In this document: positions 1 to 10,288 of the stretch, one piece after another
Numbering within the stretch: the stretch's first letter is position 1
How the letters are laid out: the number at the start of each line of letters is the position of its first letter
DNA from: JADGRF01 sp035274465
GTDB taxonomy: Bacteria > Myxococcota_A > Polyangia > Polyangiales > JAFGIB01
Reading direction: 5' to 3'
DNA: 64,000 bases
Assembly: GCA_035274465.1 (NCBI GenBank)
Contig: DATEOF010000093.1
Coordinates: forward strand, 67,811-131,810
Program-made: the position numbers and the translations under genes
Notes under the pieces: generated by a model
The model's database searches: none
What the model saw: the letters and a program-made list of their open reading frames with translations, nothing else
What the model was told of the DNA's origin: nothing

Positions 1-2
1 TG

Positions 3-1394
3 TTCGCGCTCGCCTGCGCTTCGGCGCCTGCGACTCAGGTCGAGGCCCCGATAGCCGCCTGTCCGCGCGCGACCGCACTCGAGCCGCAGCAAATCGCCGC
101 CGAGGCGAGCTGTCTCCTGCAACAGTACGTACGCATCGACACGGTCAATCCGCCGGGAAACGAGCTTGCTGCGGCGGCGTTCTTGCGCGACGTGCTCGCG
201 CGCGACGGCATCGAAGCCAGGATTCTCGAGTCTGCTAAAGGCCGCGGCAACTTGCTGGCGCGCTTGCCCGGGACGGGGGCAGGCCGCGCCATGGTCCTGA
301 TGCATCACATGGACGTCGTACCCCCGTCCGCGAGCGAATGGTCCGTGCCGCCGTTCGACGGTGCCGTGCGCGATGGGTTTGTCTGGGGACGGGGCAGCAT
401 CGACAACAAAGGTGGAGGCGTCATCGAGCTCATGACGATGCTGCTCGCGAAGCGTCTCGCGACAGCGCTTCCGCGCGATCTCGTGCTCCTGGCCGTGGCC
501 GACGAGGAGGCCGGCGGTGGATTCGGTGCACGCCATCTCACCGAACACCACAAGGATCTGTTTGGCGACGTCGAGTTCGTGTTGAACGAAGGCGGATTCA
601 TCGAGCAGGTAGCCGAAGGCCGCCTGGTCTACAACGTCGAGGTTGTCCAGAAGGCCCCGCTGTGGCTGCGCGTCACCGCGCGCGGCCGGTCGGGACACGG
701 CTCGACACCACCGGCGAACACGGCCGCATTCGCACTCGTGCGCGCACTGGCCAGGCTCACGGCCTTCCAGTTCCCGATCGCCGTGCGGCCCGAAGTTCAG
801 CGCCTGTACGCCGCGAAAGCTCCTGCCATGCCCGAACCGCAACGCACCGCGTATGCCGACCTGCGCAAAGCGCTCGAGAACCCGGCGTTCCGCGACGAGT
901 TTCTAAAAGACCCACGCGACGCAGCGCTGGTCCGGAACACGCTTGCGCTCACCATGCTCAAGGGCAGCGACAAGGAGAACGTCATTCCGGGCGAGGCGTC
1001 CGCGGTGCTCGATCTACGCCTCCTGCCTGGACAAGACGCCACGACAGTCATCGGCGAGCTCACGCGCGTCATGGCGGAACCAGGGCTGGAAGTAACGCCG
1101 CTCCTCTCCTGGCGCGCGCACGCATCGCCGGACGACACGGCGCTCTTCCACGCGATCGTCGCGCTCGCGAACGAGCGTGGCGCGCCGGTCGTCCCGAGCG
1201 TGACGACCGGGTTTACCGACTGCAACGCGTTCCGTGCTCAAGGCATCACCTGTTATGGGTTTCTCCCCATACGCTTCGATCCGAAAGACTTCGAGCGCAT
1301 CCACGGCGCAGACGAACGCCTGTCGATCGAAAGGGCAGCGGCGGCGATAGTCGAATTACACACCTTGTTGCAGCGCTTGAGTTCGTCTCAGTAG
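3..1394 (+). CDS. M20-family metallopeptidase lipoprotein, 5' partial
   Basis: Probable zinc-dependent carboxypeptidase or dipeptidase of the M20 family, likely exported. The frame is open from the left window edge, so the true start lies outside. The first visible residues, FALACAS, look like the end of a lipoprotein signal with the lipobox LACA. M20 landmarks follow in order: MHHMDVVP (metal His and Asp), GRGSIDNKGG (bridging Asp), ADEEAGG (catalytic Glu pair), NEGG, a small dimerisation domain starting near VRGRSGHGS-like sequence, and a C-terminal IHGADE carrying the last metal His. The family and metal site are seen directly. The substrate cannot be told: M20 members include carboxypeptidase G2, ArgE, DapE and PepV types. 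A start inside the frame at position 183 would remove the lipobox and is not favoured. Confidence 0.9.
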   Translation, partial: FALACASAPATQVEAPIAACPRATALEPQQIAAEASCLLQQYVRIDTVNPPGNELAAAAFLRDVLARDGIEARILESAKGRGNLLARLPGTGAGRAMVLMHHMDVVPPSASEWSVPPFDGAVRDGFVWGRGSIDNKGGGVIELMTMLLAKRLATALPRDLVLLAVADEEAGGGFGARHLTEHHKDLFGDVEFVLNEGGFIEQVAEGRLVYNVEVVQKAPLWLRVTARGRSGHGSTPPANTAAFALVRALARLTAFQFPIAVRPEVQRLYAAKAPAMPEPQRTAYADLRKALENPAFRDEFLKDPRDAALVRNTLALTMLKGSDKENVIPGEASAVLDLRLLPGQDATTVIGELTRVMAEPGLEVTPLLSWRAHASPDDTALFHAIVALANERGAPVVPSVTTGFTDCNAFRAQGITCYGFLPIRFDPKDFERIHGADERLSIERAAAAIVELHTLLQRLSSSQ

Positions 1395-1496
1395 ATCACG
1401 CCCAGTGTGAGCTTCCCACGGCGAGTGTCGGCCTATCGCCTCGCGTCACAGGTGGCGTAGCCTGAGTGGAGTTTCATTCAGCAAAACAGAGGGAAC

Positions 1497-2351
1497 GTGC
1501 ATCACCTTGTATGTATCGCGCTCGCGTTGAGCTTGGCCGCGTGCGCAGGCAGCCAGATCGCGGAGGCTCCAGCAACTGAGGGCACGCCAGCTCGAGCTTC
1601 GGGGGCGGAGGCCAGCGCCCCGCCGAGCGCTGCGCCCGAAACCGCGACCGACGACTTCGTGACGCGCGCCTCGGACCACGCCCAAGCGACGCAAGTGGGC
1701 AAAGCGTCGAAGATCAGCTCGACCGCTACCGAGGCTGCACTGAAGTTTTTCGTGCTCGACAAGGACAAGGGTCCGGTCAAAGGCATCATCATCTCCGTGA
1801 CCTCGCCGGAGGGCGCGAAGTATTACACCGAAGAGACCGACACGGACGGCTACGCCGAGTTACTCGTACCGGTCGGGCAAAACTACGAGGTGATCTACTT
1901 GAGCCTCGGGCGTCGCGACATCGGGGCGAAGTTGTCCGTGAGCGGCGAACCGAAGCAGAACATCAAGCTGACGCTGCGCTACAAGCGATACGACCCACCG
2001 CCTGGGGCGACAGAGCCGCGCTTCGTGTTGGACGGCGTCTACTTCGACAGCGGCAAGACGACGATTCGCGCCGACTCCTTTGCGCGACTCGATGGCGTCG
2101 TCGAATACATGACACACAAGAAGAGCGCGCGCATCGAGATCTCCGGCCACACCGACAACCTCGGCAACCCAAAAGCAAACAAGACGCTCTCGCAGAAGCG
2201 CGCACAGGCTTGCCGCGACTACCTGATCTCGAAAGGCATCGATGCTAGCCGCGTCGTGGCCGTCGGCTACGGGGACGAGCGCCCGATTACCTCAAACGAG
2301 ACCGAAGACGGGCGTCAGAAGAACCGCCGCATCGAGGCCTCCGAGCTGTAG
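1497..2351 (+). CDS. OmpA-family outer-membrane lipoprotein
   Basis: Peptidoglycan-binding OmpA-like lipoprotein of 284 residues. The GTG start at 1497 is preceded by an AGAGGGA ribosome site and gives a signal peptide ending in the lipobox LAAC. A low-complexity Ala/Pro/Glu linker follows. Next comes a domain resembling the carboxypeptidase-regulatory fold (about residues 85-160, with DTDGYAEL). The C-terminal OmpA domain begins at VYFDSGKTTI, contains the meso-DAP-binding signature SGHTDNLG and ends with QKNRRIE. By family, the protein tethers the outer membrane to the cell wall. It is not evidently in an operon: 240 nt separate it from the kinase downstream, and that gap holds only weak hairpins. 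Confidence 0.9.
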   Translation: MHHLVCIALALSLAACAGSQIAEAPATEGTPARASGAEASAPPSAAPETATDDFVTRASDHAQATQVGKASKISSTATEAALKFFVLDKDKGPVKGIIISVTSPEGAKYYTEETDTDGYAELLVPVGQNYEVIYLSLGRRDIGAKLSVSGEPKQNIKLTLRYKRYDPPPGATEPRFVLDGVYFDSGKTTIRADSFARLDGVVEYMTHKKSARIEISGHTDNLGNPKANKTLSQKRAQACRDYLISKGIDASRVVAVGYGDERPITSNETEDGRQKNRRIEASEL

Positions 2352-2591
2352 TTGCCAGACCTGGCGTGGGCCCCAGGAGTAAGTTCTTGGAGGCCGGGTC
2401 CGACTTGGACCGAAGGTCGGGCAGGCCACCGAACGCCTTGAAACCGCTATGCATTCGCTGCCGCGGACGGCGGCGGCTACGGCGGTAGCTCAAGTTGCCC
2501 AGCGCTCGGCCGTACTGGGCTTTCGTGCCGCAGCCGCTCGCTTTTGGACGGATCCAAGTGGCTGCGGCGGCCAACCCCGCGTAGCTCTTCC

Positions 2592-4874
2592 ATGAAAGAC
2601 CGTTCGCCCGAGTCCACCACCCAGCCTCAAAACGCGCCCGAGCGAGCGCGGCTTTCGATCACGCACAAGCTGCTGGCGCTGATCGGCCTGACCACCGGTG
2701 CGGTGGTGTTGTTCCTGGCGATCTACTTCCCCGCGCAGCAGATCGAGGACTCGCACGCCGCGCTCGAGCGCAAGGCCGCGACCTACGGCAGGCTGGTGGC
2801 GCGCCAGGTGGCGTCGGCCATCGCGTTCGACGACAAGGAGACGGCGCGCGAGATCTTCGACGCGGTCGGGCAGGACTCGGACGTCGAGAGCCTCCTGCTG
2901 CTGACGGCGGCGGGCAATACGCTGCACGTGCGCGGCGCGCCGGGTAGCTGGGTCTCCGCAGCCAAGGGCGGCGTGACCGAACAGCGCTTGCTCGAGTTCC
3001 CCGACCGCATCGCGGTGGTCAGCCCGGTGGTCTCGGCAGAAGGTCCGCGTGGCACGCTGGTCGTCGAGCTCTCGACCCGCAGCCTGGTGGAGCGCGAGGC
3101 CGCCGTCACGCGCACCGCGGCGATCGTGGGCGTGATCGCGCTGCTCCTGGGCATGCTGCTGGCGTACGCCATCGCGCGCTCCCTCGGCGGGCGCCTGGCC
3201 TCGATCGCTCGTGTGGCCGGCGAAGTGGCCGCGGGCCAGCTGCAACACGAGCCGGTCGCCGTGCGCGGCCACGACGAGATCGCCATGCTGGCGCGCGCCT
3301 TCAACGCGATGTTGGCGCAGATCCAGGCACTGTTCTCGCAGATCAAGCAGAACGCCGAGCAAGAACAGGAACGCCTCGGCGGCCTGGTACGCGAGCGCAC
3401 CGAGGAGCTCGACGGACGCAACCGCGCGATGCGGCTGGTGCTCGACAACGTCGACCAGGGCTTCTTGAGCGTGGACATGGACGGCAAGATGGCCGAGGAG
3501 CGTTCGGCGATCATCGACCGCTGGCTGGGTACGCCCGCGCGCGACAGCACGCTGTTCAGCTACATCGACGGCCGCTTCCCCGGCAAGGGCGACTACATGC
3601 GCGTCGCCTGGGAGGCGTTGCGCGAAGACTGGATGCCGCTCGAGATGCGCCTGACGCAGATGCCGGGCGAGCTGCAGCACGCCAACCTGCACCTCGGCTT
3701 CGCCTATCAGCCGATCTTCGAGGGCGATCATCTGACCAAGGTCCTGGTCATCGTCAGCGACATGACCGCGATGGTCGTGAAGCGCCGCGCCGAGGAAGAA
3801 GAGCGCGAGCTGGTGCAGATCGTGCGCAAGCTGCTGGCCGATCACGGCGGCTTCAAGGAGTACCTGGCCGAGGCCGAGGAGCTCGTCACCGCCATCAGCG
3901 GTAAATCCAAGAACACTGCCGCGCGCATGCGCTCGCTGCACACGCTCAAGGGCAACTCGGCCATCTTCGGCTTCGATTCGCTGGTCCGGCTGTGCCACGA
4001 GCTGGAAGGCTCGATGCAGAGCAGCGGCGCGGATCTCACCCAGACCGACAAGGACCGCCTGGCGGCAGCCTGGGAGCGCGTGCGCGAGAAGGTCGACGGC
4101 CTGCTGAAGGGTCGTAACGAGGACACCATCGAGATCCGCCGCGTCGACCTGGCGCGCGTGGTCGCGAACATCAACTCGGGCGCGCCTGCCTCGCAGGTCA
4201 GCGCGATGATCCACGCCTGGGAGCTCGAGCCGACCGAGGCACGGCTGTTCCGCGTCGCCGAGTACGGCCGCGCGCTCGCCGAACGGCTCGGCAAGGGTCC
4301 GGTGGGCATCCGCGTCGAAGGCAACGACGTGCGGCTCGATCCCGAGTCCTGGACCGAGTTCTGGCACTCGCTCGTGCACGTGGTCCGCAACGCGATCGAC
4401 CACGGCCTGGAGACGTCCGACGAGCGCGCGCGCGCGAACAAGCCGGCGACGGCACAGGTGGTGTTGCGCAGCATGATCCACAACGGTCAGCTCTCGATTC
4501 AGATCGAGGACGATGGCCGCGGCATCGACTGGACGCGCGTCGCCGCAGTGGCGCGCAAGCGCGGACTGCCCGCCGACACGCACGAGCAACTGGTACTGGC
4601 GATGTTCGCGGATGGCATGTCCACGCGCGATCAGGCCAGTGAGACATCCGGGCGCGGCGTGGGTTTGAGCGCCGTGCGCGAAGCCTGTGGGCGAACCGCA
4701 GGCAAGGTCGTGGTCACGAGCAAGCCAGGACTGGGGAGCACGTTCGAATTTCGTTGGTCGGTCGACGGCATGGGTCGACCGGTCGAGGGGAGTCACAGCG
4801 GCACGACGCTACTGGCGAGTCTGCCTCCGTCGGCGACATCCATGCGATCACCGAGGTTGGTAAATGCAGGTTAA
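2592..4874 (+). CDS. Transmembrane CheA-like sensor kinase with HPt domain
   Basis: Membrane sensor with a CheA-type phosphotransfer core, 760 residues from the ATG at 2592. That start is chosen because it places the first membrane segment about 27 residues in; an in-frame TTG at 2544 is less likely. Seen in order: TM1 (27-46), an extracytoplasmic sensor of about 120 residues, TM2 (177-196), HAMP (197-250), coiled coil, a PAS-like region (280-395), an HPt domain with phospho-acceptor His450 in SLHTLKGNS, and a CheA-like ATPase with N-box HVVRNAIDHGLE (596-607), DDGRGID and GRGVGLS. There is no receiver domain and no CheW-like coupling domain. The phosphate acceptor must therefore be encoded elsewhere. 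The stop overlaps the start of the cytochrome peroxidase gene by 11 nt, which suggests coupled translation and a redox-related input (inference). Confidence 0.88.
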   Translation: MKDRSPESTTQPQNAPERARLSITHKLLALIGLTTGAVVLFLAIYFPAQQIEDSHAALERKAATYGRLVARQVASAIAFDDKETAREIFDAVGQDSDVESLLLLTAAGNTLHVRGAPGSWVSAAKGGVTEQRLLEFPDRIAVVSPVVSAEGPRGTLVVELSTRSLVEREAAVTRTAAIVGVIALLLGMLLAYAIARSLGGRLASIARVAGEVAAGQLQHEPVAVRGHDEIAMLARAFNAMLAQIQALFSQIKQNAEQEQERLGGLVRERTEELDGRNRAMRLVLDNVDQGFLSVDMDGKMAEERSAIIDRWLGTPARDSTLFSYIDGRFPGKGDYMRVAWEALREDWMPLEMRLTQMPGELQHANLHLGFAYQPIFEGDHLTKVLVIVSDMTAMVVKRRAEEEERELVQIVRKLLADHGGFKEYLAEAEELVTAISGKSKNTAARMRSLHTLKGNSAIFGFDSLVRLCHELEGSMQSSGADLTQTDKDRLAAAWERVREKVDGLLKGRNEDTIEIRRVDLARVVANINSGAPASQVSAMIHAWELEPTEARLFRVAEYGRALAERLGKGPVGIRVEGNDVRLDPESWTEFWHSLVHVVRNAIDHGLETSDERARANKPATAQVVLRSMIHNGQLSIQIEDDGRGIDWTRVAAVARKRGLPADTHEQLVLAMFADGMSTRDQASETSGRGVGLSAVREACGRTAGKVVVTSKPGLGSTFEFRWSVDGMGRPVEGSHSGTTLLASLPPSATSMRSPRLVNAG

Positions 4875-5952
4875 GGGGCTTGGGTTTGTAGTTACATTTG
4901 GGTTGTGTCTTGCAAGTGCGGCCTGTTCGAAGCAACAGGAACAGCAGCCGCGCGTCGACCTGGGACCAGCGATGGGTGCACTCGCGAAAGCGACCGAACC
5001 CGCGCCGGCCGCGTCCAGGGAGTTCAATCCACGCTTGCTGCGGCGCTTCAAGCCGCTACGCGAGACGCTGAGCGACAAGGAGGCTCCCAACCCCGCACAG
5101 GTCGAGCTCGGCCGCATGCTGTACTTCGACAAGCGCCTGTCCAAGAACGGCTCGCAGTCATGCAACAGCTGCCACCCGCTCGCGAGCTACGGCGCCGACG
5201 GTGAGCAGACCAGCCCGGGTGCAGACGGCACGCGCGGCACGCGCAACTCTCCGACCGTGTACCACGCGGCAGGCTACTTCGCGCAGTTCTGGGATGGCCG
5301 CGCGATCGATGTCGAGGAGCAGGCCAAGGGCCCGATCCTGAACCCGGTCGAGATGGGCATGAAGGACGCGAAGCAGGTCGAGAGCACGCTGAAAGCCATC
5401 CCCGGCTACGAAGCCGCGTTCGTGAAGGCCTTCGGCGAGGACAAGCAGCCGATCACCTACGACAAGGTCGGCCGTGCGATCGGCGCGTTCGAGCGAGGCC
5501 TCGTGACGCCGAGCCGCTGGGACAAGTTCCTGAAGGGCGACAAGAACGCGCTGACCGACGGCGAGGTCGAAGGTTTGCGCGTGTTCACCAACGTCGGCTG
5601 CATGGTCTGCCACACCGGTGAGTTCGTGGGCGGTTCGATGTTCGAAAAGGTCGGCGCGGTCGAGCCGTGGCCGAATCAAAAGGATCTCGGCCGCTTCAAC
5701 GTGACCAAGGATGAGCGCGACCGCATGGTGTTCAAGGTGCCGACGCTGCGCAACATCGGCAAGACCGCGCCGTACTTCCACGACGGCTCGGCCAAGACGC
5801 TGCCCGATGCGATCCAGATGATGGGCCGCCACCAGCTCGGCCTCGAGCTGTCGGAGCAAGAGGTCGCCTCGATCGCGACCTGGCTCAACTCGCTGACCGG
5901 CGACCTGCCGGCCGACTACATCAAAGAACCATCGTTGCCTGGCGGGGCCTGA
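4864..5952 (+). CDS. Di-heme cytochrome-c peroxidase (MauG/CcpA family) lipoprotein
   Basis: Di-heme c-type peroxidase, 362 residues. The N-terminus has a signal peptide with lipobox SAAC, so the enzyme is probably lipid-anchored in the periplasm. Two CxxCH heme sites are visible: CNSCH (about residue 100) and CMVCH (about residue 245). The family features RNSPTVYH, FWDGR and APYFHDGS are also present. By family, members reduce hydrogen peroxide using cytochrome c electrons, or modify proteins as MauG does; the sequence alone does not decide between these. The ATG at 4864 lies inside the 3' end of the sensor-kinase gene. The next small cytochrome gene starts 3 nt after the stop, so the three genes form one operon. 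Confidence 0.92.
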   Translation: MQVKGLGFVVTFGLCLASAACSKQQEQQPRVDLGPAMGALAKATEPAPAASREFNPRLLRRFKPLRETLSDKEAPNPAQVELGRMLYFDKRLSKNGSQSCNSCHPLASYGADGEQTSPGADGTRGTRNSPTVYHAAGYFAQFWDGRAIDVEEQAKGPILNPVEMGMKDAKQVESTLKAIPGYEAAFVKAFGEDKQPITYDKVGRAIGAFERGLVTPSRWDKFLKGDKNALTDGEVEGLRVFTNVGCMVCHTGEFVGGSMFEKVGAVEPWPNQKDLGRFNVTKDERDRMVFKVPTLRNIGKTAPYFHDGSAKTLPDAIQMMGRHQLGLELSEQEVASIATWLNSLTGDLPADYIKEPSLPGGA

Positions 5953-5955
5953 TCG

Positions 5956-6366
5956 GTGGCTGCGCGCATCATCGTGGCATTCGGCCTGGGACTGTCTGCG
6001 CTCGGCTGTCAGGGCGCGCCGCCTGCGGCTGCAGAACAGCTGCCGGCGGCGCGGGCCGCGCTGCCGAGCGCGGCTCCTGCGGCGTGCGGCGGTACGGGCC
6101 TGCCCGACTGTCCGCTCCAGCAATGGATGAAGGCGACGCTGCAGACCTACCAGCGCGAAGGCAACTTCGAGCGCCTGGCCGGCGCGCTGGATCAGCTGAA
6201 AGCCCGTGCGCCGGACGGGTACGGGAACTGGGCGGAGGTCGCGGGGAACGCCGCGACGGCCGCGCGGGCGAAGGACGAAGCCGCTGTACGCAAAGCCTGC
6301 AAGGGCTGCCACGACGACCACCGCGCGAAGTACCGGCGCGAGCGCCGTAACGCCCCCTGGCTGTAA
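5956..6366 (+). CDS. Small monoheme cytochrome c'-like lipoprotein
   Basis: Predicted periplasmic monoheme cytochrome of 136 residues, starting at GTG 5956. The signal peptide ends at ALGC, probably a lipobox. After an Ala/Pro-rich linker comes a mostly helical domain. Its only heme motif, CKGCH, lies near the C-terminus and is followed by DDHRAKYR. A C-terminal CxxCH followed by a Tyr/Arg motif is typical of the four-helix cytochrome c' fold, so that fold is inferred. It sits 3 nt after the di-heme peroxidase gene and could be its electron donor or a ligand (NO/CO) sensor. The gene ends just before a long inverted repeat. Confidence 0.75.
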   Translation: MAARIIVAFGLGLSALGCQGAPPAAAEQLPAARAALPSAAPAACGGTGLPDCPLQQWMKATLQTYQREGNFERLAGALDQLKARAPDGYGNWAEVAGNAATAARAKDEAAVRKACKGCHDDHRAKYRRERRNAPWL

Positions 6367-6370
6367 CCCA

Positions 6371-6495
6371 GACTTCGGGCTCCAGGCTGCAGGCTCCGGG
6401 TTCAGATCTCAGATCCGACGCCCAAAAGCCCGGCTTGGAGCCCGCTCTGGGTCCGGATCTCGGAGCCCGAAGCCCGAAGCCTGGAGCCCGAAGTC
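6371..6495. repeat. Long imperfect inverted repeat upstream of clpB
   Basis: Noncoding stretch between the cytochrome gene and clpB built from GGCTCC/GGAGCC and CCCGAAG words. The outer arms, 6371-6387 and 6479-6495, are perfect 17-bp reverse complements (GACTTCGGGCTCCAGGC). The inner parts continue to match imperfectly, so the whole 125 nt can fold into one long hairpin or cruciform. It could terminate the upstream operon or be a palindromic dispersed element. No poly-T run follows it. Confidence 0.7.
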
Positions 6496-6547
6496 CGACT
6501 TGATTCACCCCCACGGGTGGTTAGGTTCGCTGGCGGAGGAAATCTCT

Positions 6548-9157
<2,610 letters not shown>

Positions 9158-9160
9158 CGT

Positions 9161-9193
9161 GTGCTCACCACGTGCTCACCACGTGCTCACCAC
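9161..9193. repeat. Three perfect 11-bp tandem repeats between convergent genes
   Basis: The unit GTGCTCACCAC occurs three times back to back (9161-9171, 9172-9182, 9183-9193). The last copy contains the stop codon of the minus-strand gene ending at 9187, and the array begins 3 nt after the clpB stop. Each unit carries the same minus-strand TGA in its own frame. Confidence 0.9.
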
Positions 9194-10125
9194 GCTGGCG
9201 GCGTTCCGTACGGGGTGTTGCGCACGAAGGCCTGGATGGCGCGGATCCTGCCGCTCTCCAGCTTGAACGACGAGCCGATGAAGGTGGTGCGAGGAGCCTG
9301 GCCTGGGCTGCCGGGGATCTGAAACGTGAAGATCCCCCAGACCAGGCCACGCTCTTCGTCGATCGCGCAGTAGCGACGATCGACGCGCTCGATGTAGGAG
9401 AGCTGAGCGAAGTGCTTGCTGGGCGACCCCGTGAGAACGCCGTTTTGAGTGCGCCAACAGGCCGGATGCCACGGCACGCGCGAGGCGTCGCAGCGCTCGA
9501 TGCCATCGAAGTAGCTCTCGACTGCCGCTCGCAACTCCTGCTGCGACGCGCGTTGCTCGGGCGGCAGGATGCGCTCGAAGATCGGATCGACCACCTCCAG
9601 CTGCTCGGGCGCGAACAGGGCGGCCTGACCACGGCGCGTGAGCAACGACTCCACTTCGCCGATGCGGCGGCCTTCGAGCTTGAGCCGTAAGGAAAGAAGT
9701 ACAGGATCACCGCCGACGTCCAACAGCACCTGGCAACAGACCTGCCCCCGCGCCGCATCCGCCACGACGTGGCGAAAGGTCCGCAAGCGCGGGGCGCTTC
9801 GCCACAACCCGGCGCCGATCGAGCTCGGCATACAGTCTTCGGTCGCGCGCACGTTCGCCGTGAAAGGCACGCGGCGCGGGTCGCCCTGGCTGAGCCCCCC
9901 GAGGTACGAATCGAGTACGGCCAGCAACGTACGCCGATCGCACGGTTCATAGGCCCGATCGTCGCCTGCGAATGCGATCAGGCTCGGCGTCGCACGCAGC
10001 ACGGTTTCCCGCGTGTTCCCCGCGTCGTCGAGCGCGCGTGAGATGCAGCGTACGGCTGCAGGCGCCTGTGGCTCCGAATTGGCGCTGAACGCCAGGTGTG
10101 ACTCCCTGCCCCGAGTGCTGTCCAT
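9187..10125 (-). CDS. Hypothetical protein with SnoaL/NTF2-like (DUF8021-type) domains
   Basis: Protein of about 312 residues whose two halves both resemble small alpha+beta SnoaL-like domains. The second half has a run SYIERVDRRY...DEERGLVWG that matches my recollection of DUF8021-type proteins; a profile search is needed to confirm this. The ATG at 10125 is chosen. The frame stays open to 10242, but the extra N-terminal residues are Arg/Ala-rich and look noncoding. No signal peptide is clear. It is downstream of the metzincin gene on the same strand, 164 nt away, so it probably has its own promoter. Function is unknown. Domains of this fold often bind small hydrophobic ligands or serve in isomerases. 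Confidence 0.65.
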   Translation of the reverse strand: MDSTRGRESHLAFSANSEPQAPAAVRCISRALDDAGNTRETVLRATPSLIAFAGDDRAYEPCDRRTLLAVLDSYLGGLSQGDPRRVPFTANVRATEDCMPSSIGAGLWRSAPRLRTFRHVVADAARGQVCCQVLLDVGGDPVLLSLRLKLEGRRIGEVESLLTRRGQAALFAPEQLEVVDPIFERILPPEQRASQQELRAAVESYFDGIERCDASRVPWHPACWRTQNGVLTGSPSKHFAQLSYIERVDRRYCAIDEERGLVWGIFTFQIPGSPGQAPRTTFIGSSFKLESGRIRAIQAFVRNTPYGTPPAW

Positions 10126-10288
10126 GGCGACGAAAACGCTACGTCTCGCTGCGCGCGCTGGCAAGGCGGCCGCGCATTTTGGCGCGCCGAGACACCGCGC
10201 GCGGCGATGCACACAACCAAAAGAGGCAATGGCCCGGGCCACCGACGCGCCCCGACGCGCCGGCGACCCGGGCCTGCGACTGCAAGTG

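Noticed and set aside
2490..4796. 768-residue open frame on the minus strand across the sensor kinase
   Set aside because: Its sequence is Arg/His/Leu/Gln-rich and has no recognisable domain. It mirrors the codons of the well-supported kinase, a typical antisense frame of high-GC DNA.
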